A DNA stretch of 18,882 nt from Phytoactinopolyspora endophytica (lineage in GTDB: Bacteria > Actinomycetota > Actinomycetes > Jiangellales > Jiangellaceae): the NCBI RefSeq assembly GCF_004138495.1, contig NZ_ML142863.1, positions 53,297 to 72,178 of the forward strand. Direction: 5' to 3'. This document shows, one piece after another, positions 7,846 to 14,916 of the stretch; within the stretch, counting starts at the first letter, position 1; every line of letters begins with the position of its first letter. The position numbers were made by a program, and so were the translations under genes. The notes beneath the pieces were generated by a model that ran no database searches, was not told where the DNA came from, and saw nothing but the letters and a program-made list of their open reading frames with translations.

Positions 7846-8823
7846 GTGGATCTTTCCAGCGCTTACGGCTACCGGCTCGACTGGATCATCAGCTTCGTCG
7901 CGGTCGCCCGGGAAGGTGGGTTCTCCGCGGCTGCGAGGGCCCAGTTCAGGTCACAGCCGCAAGTCAGCAGCCACGTCAGCGAGTTGGAACGGGTCCTCGG
8001 CGCCAAGCTGTTCGACCGTTCCGTGCATCCAGCGACGCTGACGCCGGAGGGGCGCGCGTTACTGCCGCACGCGGAGGAGATCCTCGCCAGGCTCGACGTC
8101 TTCGCCGAGGTGGTCACCCAGACCGGTGGCGAGATACGCGGTGAGGTCCGCGTCGGCATGTACCCGAGCGCGGCGGCGTACCTGTACCCGGCGCTGGTCC
8201 GGCGGCTTCAGCGCGACACCCCTGGGGCGACGGCGGTGCTGCGCGAGGGCGACACGCTCGCACTGGAGAGTCTGCTCGTCAACGGCGATATCGACGTCGC
8301 CGTGCGCCCGGTACTCCCGCTCGTCCGCGATGACCGCATGGAACATCGACGGCTGTGGCGGGAGCCGCTGGTGGCGGTGTTTCCGGCAGGCCACCCATTG
8401 ACCGTTTCGCCGGTGACTTTGGCACAGCTGGCCGAGCTCTCGTTGATCACCATCGGTGATCCGGCAGGCGGCACCCGGCAGTTCGAGACCAATCTCGCGT
8501 TCGCCGAGGCCGGTGTGCAGCCGCACATCGTTCACCAGACGAATCAACCGCAGACACTCGCCTCACTGGTGCGTGCGGGTCTTGGCATCGGAGTGACCAA
8601 CATGCTGGCCATGACCACAGCCAACTGTGACGGCCTCATACTGGTCTCGATCAGCACGAGCAGCTTAGAACGGCATGTCGCCGTGTGGTGGCGCGCCGAT
8701 CGCGCTCCGTCCGCTGCCACCGGCCACGTCCGCGACGTCATCGCGGGCTTGGATCCGCCGGAGCTCAGCCCGGCAGGCAGGAAGGGCGGTCTTCCGCAGA
8801 CGCAAGGCTTCAATAGAGAATGA
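7846..8823 (+). CDS. LysR-family transcriptional regulator
   Basis: A 325-residue LysR regulator. The winged helix-turn-helix is at about 10-68, with the family's typical EGGFSAAARAQFRSQPQVSSHVSELERVLGAKLFDR stretch in two parts. A linker helix follows, then a periplasmic-binding-like effector domain (about 95-300). The GTG at 7846 is preceded by GGGGG at 7836-7840. It lies on the same strand as the SDR and cupin genes, not divergent as many LysR genes are. It may control the upstream unit or the oxidase operon, sensing a pathway intermediate. The C-terminus has a short polar tail. The family call is secure; the target is inferred only from position. Confidence 0.9.
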   Translation: MDLSSAYGYRLDWIISFVAVAREGGFSAAARAQFRSQPQVSSHVSELERVLGAKLFDRSVHPATLTPEGRALLPHAEEILARLDVFAEVVTQTGGEIRGEVRVGMYPSAAAYLYPALVRRLQRDTPGATAVLREGDTLALESLLVNGDIDVAVRPVLPLVRDDRMEHRRLWREPLVAVFPAGHPLTVSPVTLAQLAELSLITIGDPAGGTRQFETNLAFAEAGVQPHIVHQTNQPQTLASLVRAGLGIGVTNMLAMTTANCDGLILVSISTSSLERHVAVWWRADRAPSAATGHVRDVIAGLDPPELSPAGRKGGLPQTQGFNRE

Positions 8824-8885
8824 CTGATGCATCTTGCTTGTGGTAGCCTGCATTTACATCAGATCGATCGACTCTGGTACTTCGA

Positions 8886-8891
8886 TACGAT
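8886..8891 (+). promoter_or_regulatory. -10 element of a likely leaderless vapBC promoter
   Basis: TACGAT fits the actinobacterial -10 pattern TAnnnT. Only 7 bases separate it from the ATG at 8899, which places the transcript start at or next to the A of ATG. No good -35 is visible. CTGATG at 8824-8829 and CATCAG at 8857-8862 form a 6-bp dyad upstream that could be an autoregulatory operator. Confidence 0.5.
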
Positions 8892-8898
8892 TGAACGC

Positions 8899-9132
8899 AT
8901 GAAGGTGGTCAAGATGAGCATCTCACTCGACCCGGAGCTGGATCGTGAGGTCCGCGATGCCGCTCGACGCTCGGGGCAGAGCCTCTCCGCATGGCTGTCC
9001 GACGCCGCTGCCCAATGGCTGCGTTCGCAGTCGCTCCGCGAATTCGTTGACGACTACGAACGCGAGCACGGCCCCTTCACGGAAGAAGAGCTTTCGGAGG
9101 CCCGCAAACGCCTGGGTTATGAGGATGAATGA
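8899..9132 (+). CDS. vapB: VapB-like antitoxin (ribbon-helix-helix type)
   Basis: A 77-residue protein (MKVVKMSISLDPEL...). The N-terminal strand and two helices (SLDPELDREVRDAARRSGQS then LSAWLSDAAAQWLR) fit a ribbon-helix-helix DNA-binding dimer. The acidic tail (EEELSEARKRLGYEDE) would wrap the toxin. Two starts are possible. ATG 8899 suits the leaderless promoter at 8886-8891; ATG 8914 has an AGGTGG site at 8903-8908 and would give 72 residues. The stop overlaps the ATG of the toxin gene (ATGA), the usual arrangement in vapBC. In this family the antitoxin blocks the PIN ribonuclease and represses its own promoter. Confidence 0.8.
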   Translation: MKVVKMSISLDPELDREVRDAARRSGQSLSAWLSDAAAQWLRSQSLREFVDDYEREHGPFTEEELSEARKRLGYEDE

Positions 9133-9509
9133 CCCGGGCAATCGTTCTCGACTCCGGTGCTCTCCTCGCCGTCGATCGGCGAGGCCGCGACCGTGTCGCC
9201 GAGCTGAAAGCTGTCGTCCGTCGCGGCGATGTCCTAGTCACACACCCCTTCGTCACTGCGCAGGTTTGGCGTGGCGGTAAGCAAGCCGAACTCGCTCGCT
9301 TCCTGAATGGCGTCGATGTCCGCACGATCGATGGCCACTTCGGGCGGAGATGTGGCGAGCTGCTCGGTAAGGCAGGTACGTCCGATCCGGTCGACGCCGC
9401 GGTCGTCCTGCTCGCGGAGGATGGCGACCGGATTCTCACCAGCGATCCCGACGACATTGAACGGCTCGTCAACACAAGCGAACGGAAGGTACGCGTGGTG
9501 CGGGTTTAG
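9129..9509 (+). CDS. vapC: VapC-like PIN-domain ribonuclease toxin
   Basis: A 126-residue PIN domain. Acidic positions are D8 (LDSGALL), D86 and D89 (SDPVDAAVVLLA) and D106 (TSDPDD), which form the Mg-binding cluster. The second conserved acidic position, normally glutamate in a xxxEVxR motif, is Q45 here (TAQVWRGG). I recall the same AQVWRGG form in other actinobacterial PIN toxins, so this looks like a subfamily trait and not damage. Members cleave RNA, often tRNA or rRNA, when freed from VapB. It starts inside the antitoxin stop codon and ends 19 bp from the convergent xerC gene. No frameshift is seen. Confidence 0.8.
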   Translation: MTRAIVLDSGALLAVDRRGRDRVAELKAVVRRGDVLVTHPFVTAQVWRGGKQAELARFLNGVDVRTIDGHFGRRCGELLGKAGTSDPVDAAVVLLAEDGDRILTSDPDDIERLVNTSERKVRVVRV

Positions 9510-9528
9510 GTCGCCGATTGCCCACTTA

Positions 9529-10443
9529 CTACGCTCGAGGGTGGGCCTGCTGATACGCCTTGCGGAGACGGTCGACAGAGACATGGGTATAGATCTGGGT
9601 GGTACCGAGCGACGCGTGCCCGAGCAGCTCTTGCACCATGCGGAGGTCGGCGCCCCCTTCGAGGACGTGGGTCGCCGCGCTGTGTCGCAACCCATGCGGC
9701 CCGAGGTCGGGAGCATCCGGCACCGCCCGCAGCCGCGCGTGCACCAGAGTCCGTACCGCACGCTGCCCGATCCGGCCACCGCGCACGCCGACGAAGAGCG
9801 CCTGGCCCGCCGACGACGCCGCCATCTCCGGTCGGCCACGTCTGACCCACTCCTCCAGCGCACGCTCGGCCGGAATCCCGTAGGGCACGCTCCGCTCCCG
9901 GCGGCCCTTGCCGAAGACCCGCACCACCCGGCGTGCCGGGTCGAGGTCGTCGAGATCGAGCCCGACCAGTTCACCGACGCGCACACCGGTCGCATACAGC
10001 GTCTCCAGGATCGCCTGGTCCCGCAACGCGACTGGATCCCCCTCGGCTGCGTCGTCCGCGACCGCGTCGAGCACCGTCCTCACGTCGTTCTGCTGCAGGA
10101 CGTCGGGCAAGTCCCGCTGTACTTTGGCTGAGGCTAGCTGTGCGCCGACATCCGCATTGAGCACGCCCACCCGGTGGGCCCATGCCGTGAAGGTCCGCGC
10201 CGCCGAGGCTCGCCGGGCCAGCGTCGCGCGGGCCTTCCCTCTGGTGTGCAGTAACGCCAGCCAACTCCGGAGTGCGGCGATGTCGATCTCGCCAGGCCCG
10301 GTCCGCCCCATCCGAGTAGCGTGCTCCATCATGCCGGCGACATCGCCGACGTAGGCCCGCACGGTGTGCTCGGAGCGCCCGTGCTCCGAGATGAGATGAC
10401 GAGAGAACTCCTCGAGCGCCTTGGCCATCGGGGCGGGCAGCAC
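9529..10443 (-). CDS. xerC: Tyrosine recombinase XerC
   Basis: About 304 residues. The N-terminal SAM-like core-binding domain (ALEEFSRHLISEHG... HTVRAYVGDV) is followed by a catalytic domain with all six residues: R155 (TGVRVGEL), K179 (GKGRRER), H250-x-x-R253 (HGLRH), H276 (LGHASLG) and the nucleophile Y285 (IYTH). XerC with XerD resolves chromosome dimers at dif. Length and position beside dprA match the housekeeping enzyme, not a phage integrase. The start is uncertain: GTG at 10443 has AAGGA 6 bases upstream; the ATG at 10428 (299 residues) has its GGAGG 14 bases away. Longer upstream frames lack family similarity. It is convergent with vapC and downstream of higBA. Confidence 0.9.
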   Translation of the reverse strand: MLPAPMAKALEEFSRHLISEHGRSEHTVRAYVGDVAGMMEHATRMGRTGPGEIDIAALRSWLALLHTRGKARATLARRASAARTFTAWAHRVGVLNADVGAQLASAKVQRDLPDVLQQNDVRTVLDAVADDAAEGDPVALRDQAILETLYATGVRVGELVGLDLDDLDPARRVVRVFGKGRRERSVPYGIPAERALEEWVRRGRPEMAASSAGQALFVGVRGGRIGQRAVRTLVHARLRAVPDAPDLGPHGLRHSAATHVLEGGADLRMVQELLGHASLGTTQIYTHVSVDRLRKAYQQAHPRA

Positions 10444-10532
10444 CTCCGGTCCTTGGTGCCGCCCAGTCGGTGACTCGGGCCGGTGTTCGGCGTCTTCCTC
10501 GCCCTGATTGGCCACACACTCACGGTCGCCCC

Positions 10533-10548
10533 GACCCAGGGCTGGGTC
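10533..10548 (-). terminator. Short perfect hairpin downstream of higA
   Basis: GACCCAG (10533-10539) and CTGGGTC (10542-10548) are perfect complements separated by two bases. It lies about 40 bp past the higA stop and before xerC, with no T-run. It may end or attenuate higBA transcription. Confidence 0.35.
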
Positions 10549-10585
10549 AAGCACCGCCACACCTGCACACAGGCACGGTCACGGG

Positions 10586-10906
10586 TCAGGCGGTTTCACG
10601 GAGGCGCACGGCCTCAGGCGTGATGTCGATGTGGAACTCGATCCCGAGCACGCGGGATATCCGTGCCAGCGTCTCCAGCGACGGCTGATGGTCGGCAGCC
10701 TCCAACCGGGCGATCGCCGGCTGGTGCATGCCGAGCGCACGAGCCAACGCTGTCTGCGACAGGCCCCGTTCCGTACGGTACTTGAGCACCTCGATAGCGA
10801 CAGCGTTCGCGAACGCGGTACGTTCATGCTCGGCCCGGTACTCCGGGTTTTGCATGTCCTCGGCATGTATCTCGGCAGCGGTTCTCAACTCTGACAGCTT
10901 TGGCAT
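10586..10906 (-). CDS. higA: HigA-like antitoxin, XRE-family helix-turn-helix
   Basis: A 106-residue protein. An N-terminal toxin-binding helical part (1-35) precedes a Cro/CI-type helix-turn-helix at about 38-92, including YRTERGLSQTALARALGMHQ and PAIARLEAADHQPSLETLARI. This fits the antitoxin of a HigBA-like pair. ATG at 10906 has GAGGAG just upstream, lying inside the end of the toxin gene. Only 3 bp separate the two genes, in toxin-first order, typical for higBA and unlike vapBC. In this group the antitoxin binds the toxin and represses the operon, possibly at the inverted repeat 11265-11289. Confidence 0.8.
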   Translation of the reverse strand: MPKLSELRTAAEIHAEDMQNPEYRAEHERTAFANAVAIEVLKYRTERGLSQTALARALGMHQPAIARLEAADHQPSLETLARISRVLGIEFHIDITPEAVRLRETA

Positions 10907-10909
10907 CCT

Positions 10910-11248
10910 CTACTCCTCTCGCGTGACGGACAGTCTGACCACGGCGTTTCGCACCGCTCGATCAAAGCCGCGTGGGTCGCTCTCTGCCTCGGACCCTACA
11001 GAGGCGATGACAAATGTGTCGCCGCAACGCTTGTACAACGCGCGCCACGGACTTCGCCCGGCTCGCGGCCGCAACTCGCGCACCCCCGGACAACCTCGGA
11101 CCGAGCTCGTATGCGGAAAACCCAACCCTGGCCCCATCACCTCGAGCTTCGCAACTGCATTTGCCAACGCTTGTCTCTCCGGTGGCGGAAGAAACGAGCG
11201 TTCCTGGGCAGCTTCATCCACAAATCTGACGACCCATTCTGGATTCAC
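10910..11248 (-). CDS. higB: HigB-like toxin, RelE/Gp49 superfamily mRNA interferase
   Basis: About 112 residues. The core RELRPR...SPWRALY stretch (R57-R60, W68-Y72) followed by a strand ending FVIASVG matches the phage-derived Gp49-like/HigB branch of RelE toxins, which cut mRNA at the ribosome. The usual K-rich end is replaced by an acidic then basic tail (ESDPRGFDRAVRNAVVR). The GTG at 11248 is preferred because AAGGG lies 7 bases before it; the frame opens further upstream to 11317, but that would overlap the end of dprA. The start region is AT-richer than the surroundings. It forms one operon with higA, inserted between dprA and xerC, which are adjacent or near in many actinomycetes. 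Confidence 0.75.
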   Translation of the reverse strand: MNPEWVVRFVDEAAQERSFLPPPERQALANAVAKLEVMGPGLGFPHTSSVRGCPGVRELRPRAGRSPWRALYKRCGDTFVIASVGSEAESDPRGFDRAVRNAVVRLSVTREE

Positions 11249-11264
11249 TATAACGCCCTTGTTA

Positions 11265-11289
11265 TTAGACCGTCGATGCGTGGGTCTAA
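11265..11289 (-). promoter_or_regulatory. Inverted repeat overlapping the dprA stop, candidate HigA operator or dprA terminator
   Basis: TTAGACC (11265-11271) and GGTCTAA (11283-11289) are perfect 7-bp complements with an 11-nt spacer. The repeat contains the dprA stop codon and ends 17 bp upstream of the higB start. An AT-rich TAATAA follows on the minus strand, compatible with a -10 region. Position suits an autoregulatory operator. Confidence 0.45.
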
Positions 11290-12437
11290 GCCGCGCCGGG
11301 GATGCGAACCCAACCATTGAGCACGGCGGTCACGAGGCCACCGTCGGCGAGTTTGCGCAGCGACGACTCCACGAACGCAGCTGTGTAGCCGCTCTCATGG
11401 GCGAGCTCGATCACCGTGACCGCGTCGAACGCCGGCATCCGCTCGTAGACATGCCGGGTGTCTGGGTCATACCGGTCGAGCGGGCGGTCTTCACCGACCG
11501 GCAGCGGAGCAGCGTCAACTCCCATCCGGCCGACGGCGTCCACGACGTCGTCGGCGTCGGTCACCAGGACGGCACCACGATTCCGGATCCACTCGTGGCA
11601 GCCGGTGGATTGCTCGGACGTCACCGGCCCGGGCACCATCATCACCTCGCGACCGAGCTTGGCGGCCCAGTGCGCCGTGCTCAACGCGCCGGACCGCCGC
11701 GCAGCCTCGATGACCACCGTTCCGATGGTCATCGCCGCGATGAGCCGGTTGCGCGCTATGAACCGGGAGCGCATCGGCTTCATCCCGGGCGCCAGCTCGC
11801 TGACCACGACGCCGGCCTGGGCGATGCGGGCCAGCAGCTCGCGGTGCGACGACGGGTAGTCGATATCCAGCCCGCACGCGAGCACCGCGAGAGTGGTACC
11901 GCCTATGGCCAAGGTGCCCCGGTGCGCCGCCGCGTCAATGCCGTACGCCGCTCCGGACACGACCGTCCACCCCAGGGTCACCAGGTCCGCGGCCAGGTTG
12001 CCGGCCACATTGCGCCCGTACGGCGACGCCGCACGCGACCCGACGACGGCGACCGCACGTGCACCGCAGGAGTCCAATGACCCGTCACCGCGGACCCAGA
12101 GACCGAACGGCGGCGGCACCGCTTCCGCGCCCGCATCCAGCGTGGCCGCCATCGCGCCGAAACTCTCAGGCCATTCCGCATCACCTGGACACACGAAGCG
12201 GACACCGAGCGCCGCGGCATGCTCGAGCAATGCTGCGCCGTCGACCCCCTCGGCTCTCCTCGCGAGCACGCCCTCCCGGTCGAGCTGCATGTCCCGGCGG
12301 ACGATCGAACGCCACGTCGCCTCCGCGCCGGCGAGCTCGACACGCGCGGCCACCCTGCCCGCCGCGGGTTCGACTACGGCTGACAGGGCCGCCCGGGCCG
12401 CCCGATCCTGCGCCCTGGAGCGGTCCAACTCACTCAC
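11286..12437 (-). CDS. dprA: DNA-processing protein DprA (Smf)
   Basis: A 383-residue DprA. A helical N-terminal region (about 1-105) precedes the Rossmann-like DNA-binding core: VGSRAASPYG at 132-141, VSGAAYGIDAAAH around 160-172, LACGLDIDYP, VVSELAPG, then FIARNRLIA at 226-234 and GALSTA. A C-terminal winged-helix domain (about 325-383) completes the usual layout. In competent bacteria DprA loads RecA on incoming single-stranded DNA; its role in actinomycetes is less clear. The GTG at 12437 overlaps the yifB stop (GTGA), so the two are translationally coupled. The gene ends inside an inverted repeat just before the inserted HigBA module. Confidence 0.93.
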   Translation of the reverse strand: MSELDRSRAQDRAARAALSAVVEPAAGRVAARVELAGAEATWRSIVRRDMQLDREGVLARRAEGVDGAALLEHAAALGVRFVCPGDAEWPESFGAMAATLDAGAEAVPPPFGLWVRGDGSLDSCGARAVAVVGSRAASPYGRNVAGNLAADLVTLGWTVVSGAAYGIDAAAHRGTLAIGGTTLAVLACGLDIDYPSSHRELLARIAQAGVVVSELAPGMKPMRSRFIARNRLIAAMTIGTVVIEAARRSGALSTAHWAAKLGREVMMVPGPVTSEQSTGCHEWIRNRGAVLVTDADDVVDAVGRMGVDAAPLPVGEDRPLDRYDPDTRHVYERMPAFDAVTVIELAHESGYTAAFVESSLRKLADGGLVTAVLNGWVRIPGAA

Positions 12438-13966
12438 GACCTGTCTCCCAGCCTCAGGTTCACGGCCGCCACGACATCATCAGAGCAGGGCTCGTCGTGC
12501 CCGGCCAGATCGGCCACCGTCCACGCCAGCCGCAGGATGCGGTCGACACCTCGAGCCGTCACGGCCCCCTGTCGCAGCTTCTCGTACGCGGGAGCCGTCA
12601 CCTCCGCCGAGATGGGAAACTCACGACGCAAGAACGTCACCGGGACCTCACCGTTGACCCGCCACGGGGTTCCCGCTAGTCGGCGGGCCTGCCGGTCACG
12701 GGCCATCTCGACGCGGCCGGCGACCGCCTTCGTCGTCTCCGCCGTCTGCAGCCTCAGATCCACGTCCGCCATCGACGGCGGCAAGACGTGCTGGACGATG
12801 TCGATCCGGTCCCGGACCGGGCCGGAGACCCGATGCTGGTAGCGCCGGACTGCGTAAGGGGTGCACTCGCACTCCCGGTAACGGCTGCCGTGATGACCGC
12901 ACTCGCATGGGTTCTGTGCCAGCACCAGCAGGAACGAGGCCGGGAACAAGGCGGTGGTCGCAGCGCGGGAGATGACGATCTTGCCGTTCTCCAGCGGCTC
13001 GCGCAGAGACTCGATCACCTGCCGGCCGAACTCCGGCGCCTCGTCCAGCAGCAACACCCCGCGATGGGCCAAACTCACCGCGCCGGGCCGGACGATCCGA
13101 GCACCGCCGCCGATGATCGACACCGTAGAGGCCGAATGGTGCGGATCGGAGAACGGAGGGCGCACCACCAGCGGGCGATCCGGCGGCAGCACGCCGGCGA
13201 CCGAATGAATGGCGGTGACCTCCAGCGACTCCTCGGTGGTGAGGTCTGGCAACAGCCCGGGAAGCCGCCTCGCCAGCATCGTCTTCCCCGCACCCGGCGA
13301 CCCTTCGAGCAGGAGATGGTGGTGCCCCGCTGCCGCGACCTCGACGGCTTTCTTCACCTCCTCCTGTCCGGCCACGTCCGCCAGATCCAGACCGGGATCC
13401 TGGGGCAGCGTCTCCGGGAGGGCCATCGGCTCATCGGGCGGCTCATCGGGCATGTCAGTGCCGCGCATGAAGGCGAGCACCTGCCGTAGCGAGCGGGCCC
13501 CGAGTACGTGCATACCCGGCACCTGGCTGGCCTCCCCCGCGTTCCGCTCGGGGACGACGACGCGCCGCACACCGGCCTTCGACGCGGCAAGCACCGCCGG
13601 CAGCACCCCGGGCACGGCACGCAGCCGGCCGTCCAGCGCAAGCTCACCGATGAAGACGGTGTCCGCCGCGCACGACTCGGGCAGTTCCTCCGCGGCGCTG
13701 AGAATCGCAACCGCGACCCCTAGGTCGAAGTGGCTGCCCCGCTTGGGCAGCGCGGCCGGCGACAGGCTCGCGGTGATCTTCTGCAGCGGCCAGCGCTCCT
13801 CGCTGGAGAGAACCGCCGCCCGGACTCGATCCCTCGCCTCGTAGAGCGAGGCATCCGGCAGGCCCACCAAGGTGAATCCCGGCATGCCTCCGATGTGCAC
13901 GTCGATGTCGACCACCGTTCCGTGCACACCCACCAGCGCGACGCTGCGGCATCTTCCGAGCCGCAT
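12434..13966 (-). CDS. yifB: YifB/ComM family AAA+ ATPase (Mg-chelatase-like)
   Basis: A 510-residue protein. The N-terminal Lon-protease-like fold (about 1-165: SVALVGVHG, GFTLVGLPDAS, ALPKRGSHFDL) is followed by an AAA+ domain. Walker A is GSPGAGKT (222-229), Walker B is VLLLDE (304-309), and a likely arginine finger is in SGPVRDRIDI (381-390). Cysteines C354, C356, C366 and C368 form a probable zinc-binding cluster, as in the family. The C-terminal Mg_chelatase_C domain is complete. The Gram-negative homologue ComM is a hexameric branch-migration helicase acting in transformation, which fits its coupling to dprA. The ATG overlaps the yraN stop (TGATG). Confidence 0.93.
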   Translation of the reverse strand: MRLGRCRSVALVGVHGTVVDIDVHIGGMPGFTLVGLPDASLYEARDRVRAAVLSSEERWPLQKITASLSPAALPKRGSHFDLGVAVAILSAAEELPESCAADTVFIGELALDGRLRAVPGVLPAVLAASKAGVRRVVVPERNAGEASQVPGMHVLGARSLRQVLAFMRGTDMPDEPPDEPMALPETLPQDPGLDLADVAGQEEVKKAVEVAAAGHHHLLLEGSPGAGKTMLARRLPGLLPDLTTEESLEVTAIHSVAGVLPPDRPLVVRPPFSDPHHSASTVSIIGGGARIVRPGAVSLAHRGVLLLDEAPEFGRQVIESLREPLENGKIVISRAATTALFPASFLLVLAQNPCECGHHGSRYRECECTPYAVRRYQHRVSGPVRDRIDIVQHVLPPSMADVDLRLQTAETTKAVAGRVEMARDRQARRLAGTPWRVNGEVPVTFLRREFPISAEVTAPAYEKLRQGAVTARGVDRILRLAWTVADLAGHDEPCSDDVVAAVNLRLGDRS

Positions 13967-14322
13967 CAGAAGGCCCCCTTGACGTGCTCGATGAGCGGCG
14001 AGCCCTGTTGTCCGCGATGGACCGCGACGACGTCGACCCGGACCGTTGCACCCTCGAAGCCGTTCGCATTCCGCCAGGCGAGAGCGAGCCGCCGCAATCT
14101 GGCGCCCTTCTCTCGCGTCACCGCCTCAAGGCCCGAGCCGTACCCGAAGCCGCTGCGGGTCTTCACCTCACAGACGACGACAATGTCGCCGTCCAACGCC
14201 ACGATGTCGATCTCCCCGGCGGCACACCGCCAGTTCCTGGCGATGACCACGAGGCCGTTCTCTTCCAAGTGCTCAACGGCGACATCCTCGCCGTACGCAC
14301 CGACGCCGTCCTTGACTCGCAC
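13966..14322 (-). CDS. yraN: YraN/UPF0102 family nuclease-like protein
   Basis: About 118 residues, normal for the family. It shows the signature order GAYGEDVAVEHLEENG, ARNWR, GEID (E37, D39) and EVKTR (E52, K54), which is the restriction-endonuclease-like active-site set. The biochemical role is not settled; it is nearly always found beside yifB, dprA and rnhB, as here. Two GTG starts are possible: 14331 has GGAG directly against it, whereas 14322 has that GGAG 9 bases upstream and is preferred. The upstream gap is unusually long for this operon and may contain its own promoter. Confidence 0.88.
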   Translation of the reverse strand: MRVKDGVGAYGEDVAVEHLEENGLVVIARNWRCAAGEIDIVALDGDIVVVCEVKTRSGFGYGSGLEAVTREKGARLRRLALAWRNANGFEGATVRVDVVAVHRGQQGSPLIEHVKGAF

Positions 14323-14587
14323 CGGCAACACCTCCGGATACGAGCCTGCACTTCATCCCGACAACAGGGAAGAGACGACGATCGATTGTGGAAAACTCAG
14401 TTGAGATCCGCTTTCGTCCATCCGCCTGTGGACGAGTACGGCACAGCACGATGACCTACGCAACATACCCGCGTGCGCGCTGGACAGTGCAATGGAGTGC
14501 GAGGCACGGAAGGGCGATTCAACCCACACGCACGACGGCATGAGCAGGTGGGCTGGTCAAAGCTCTGCGAGAAGGCGGCCCGCCGGG
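14323..14587 (-). other. Long intergenic region between DUF2469 gene and yraN, with two DnaA-box-like 9-mers
   Basis: I see no gene here. TGTGGAAAA (14387-14395) and TGTGGACGA (14427-14435) lie in the same orientation 40 bp apart. They are one to two changes from the DnaA box TGTGGATAA or its high-GC form TGTGGACAA. The region includes the AT-richest bases of the right half and probably a promoter for yraN-yifB-dprA, although I could not fix -35/-10 elements. Confidence 0.4.
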
Positions 14588-14603
14588 GACGACGTACGTC
14601 GTC
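14588..14603. promoter_or_regulatory. 16-bp perfect palindrome GACGACGTACGTCGTC at the DUF2469 gene end
   Basis: The 16 bases are fully self-complementary and overlap the stop codon of the DUF2469 gene (14602-14604). A GGCGGCCCGCC partial dyad follows immediately. A loopless palindrome suits a dimeric protein site better than a terminator, but either is possible. Confidence 0.4.
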
Positions 14604-14916
14604 AGGAGTCGGTCTTCGGGATCTCCAGATCGCTCTTCGCGAGCTCCTCGACGTTCACGTCCTTGAAGGTCACCACTTTGACGTTCTTGACGAACCTCGC
14701 CGGGCGGTACATGTCCCACACCCAGGCATCGCTCATGGTCACCTCGAAGTAGACCTCCGCGCCCTCGCCACGCACCTGGAGGTCGACGTTGTTGGTCAGG
14801 TAGAACCGCCGTTCGGTCTCGACGACATACGAGAACAGGCTGACCACGTCTCGGTACTCGCGGTAGAGCGAGAGCTCCATGTCGGCCTCGTACTTCTCAA
14901 GGTCCTCAGCGCTCAT
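14602..14916 (-). CDS. DUF2469 family protein
   Basis: A 104-residue protein whose size and sequence (MSAEDLEKYEADMELSLYRE, VVSLFSYVVETERRFYL, VTMSDAWVWDMYRP) match the actinobacterial DUF2469 family. These are short cytosolic proteins with no known function that sit between rnhB and yraN. It appears as a helix followed by a beta-rich domain, acidic overall. The ATG at 14916 has AAGGAG 7 bases upstream and lies inside the end of rnhB (11-bp overlap), so translation is coupled. Upstream in-frame codons belong to the rnhB reverse frame and were discarded. Confidence 0.88.
   Translation of the reverse strand: MSAEDLEKYEADMELSLYREYRDVVSLFSYVVETERRFYLTNNVDLQVRGEGAEVYFEVTMSDAWVWDMYRPARFVKNVKVVTFKDVNVEELAKSDLEIPKTDS

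Noticed and set aside
9529..10443. Phage or island integrase
   Set aside because: The recombinase has XerC length and motifs and sits in the usual chromosomal place near dprA; no tRNA attachment site or phage genes were seen.
10584..10597. 14-bp sequence GGTCAGGCGGTTTC repeated at 16493-16506
   Set aside because: Both copies are the reverse strand of an E-T-A-stop gene end (higA and rplS). One shared 14-mer in a window this large is expected by chance, so it is not an attachment repeat.
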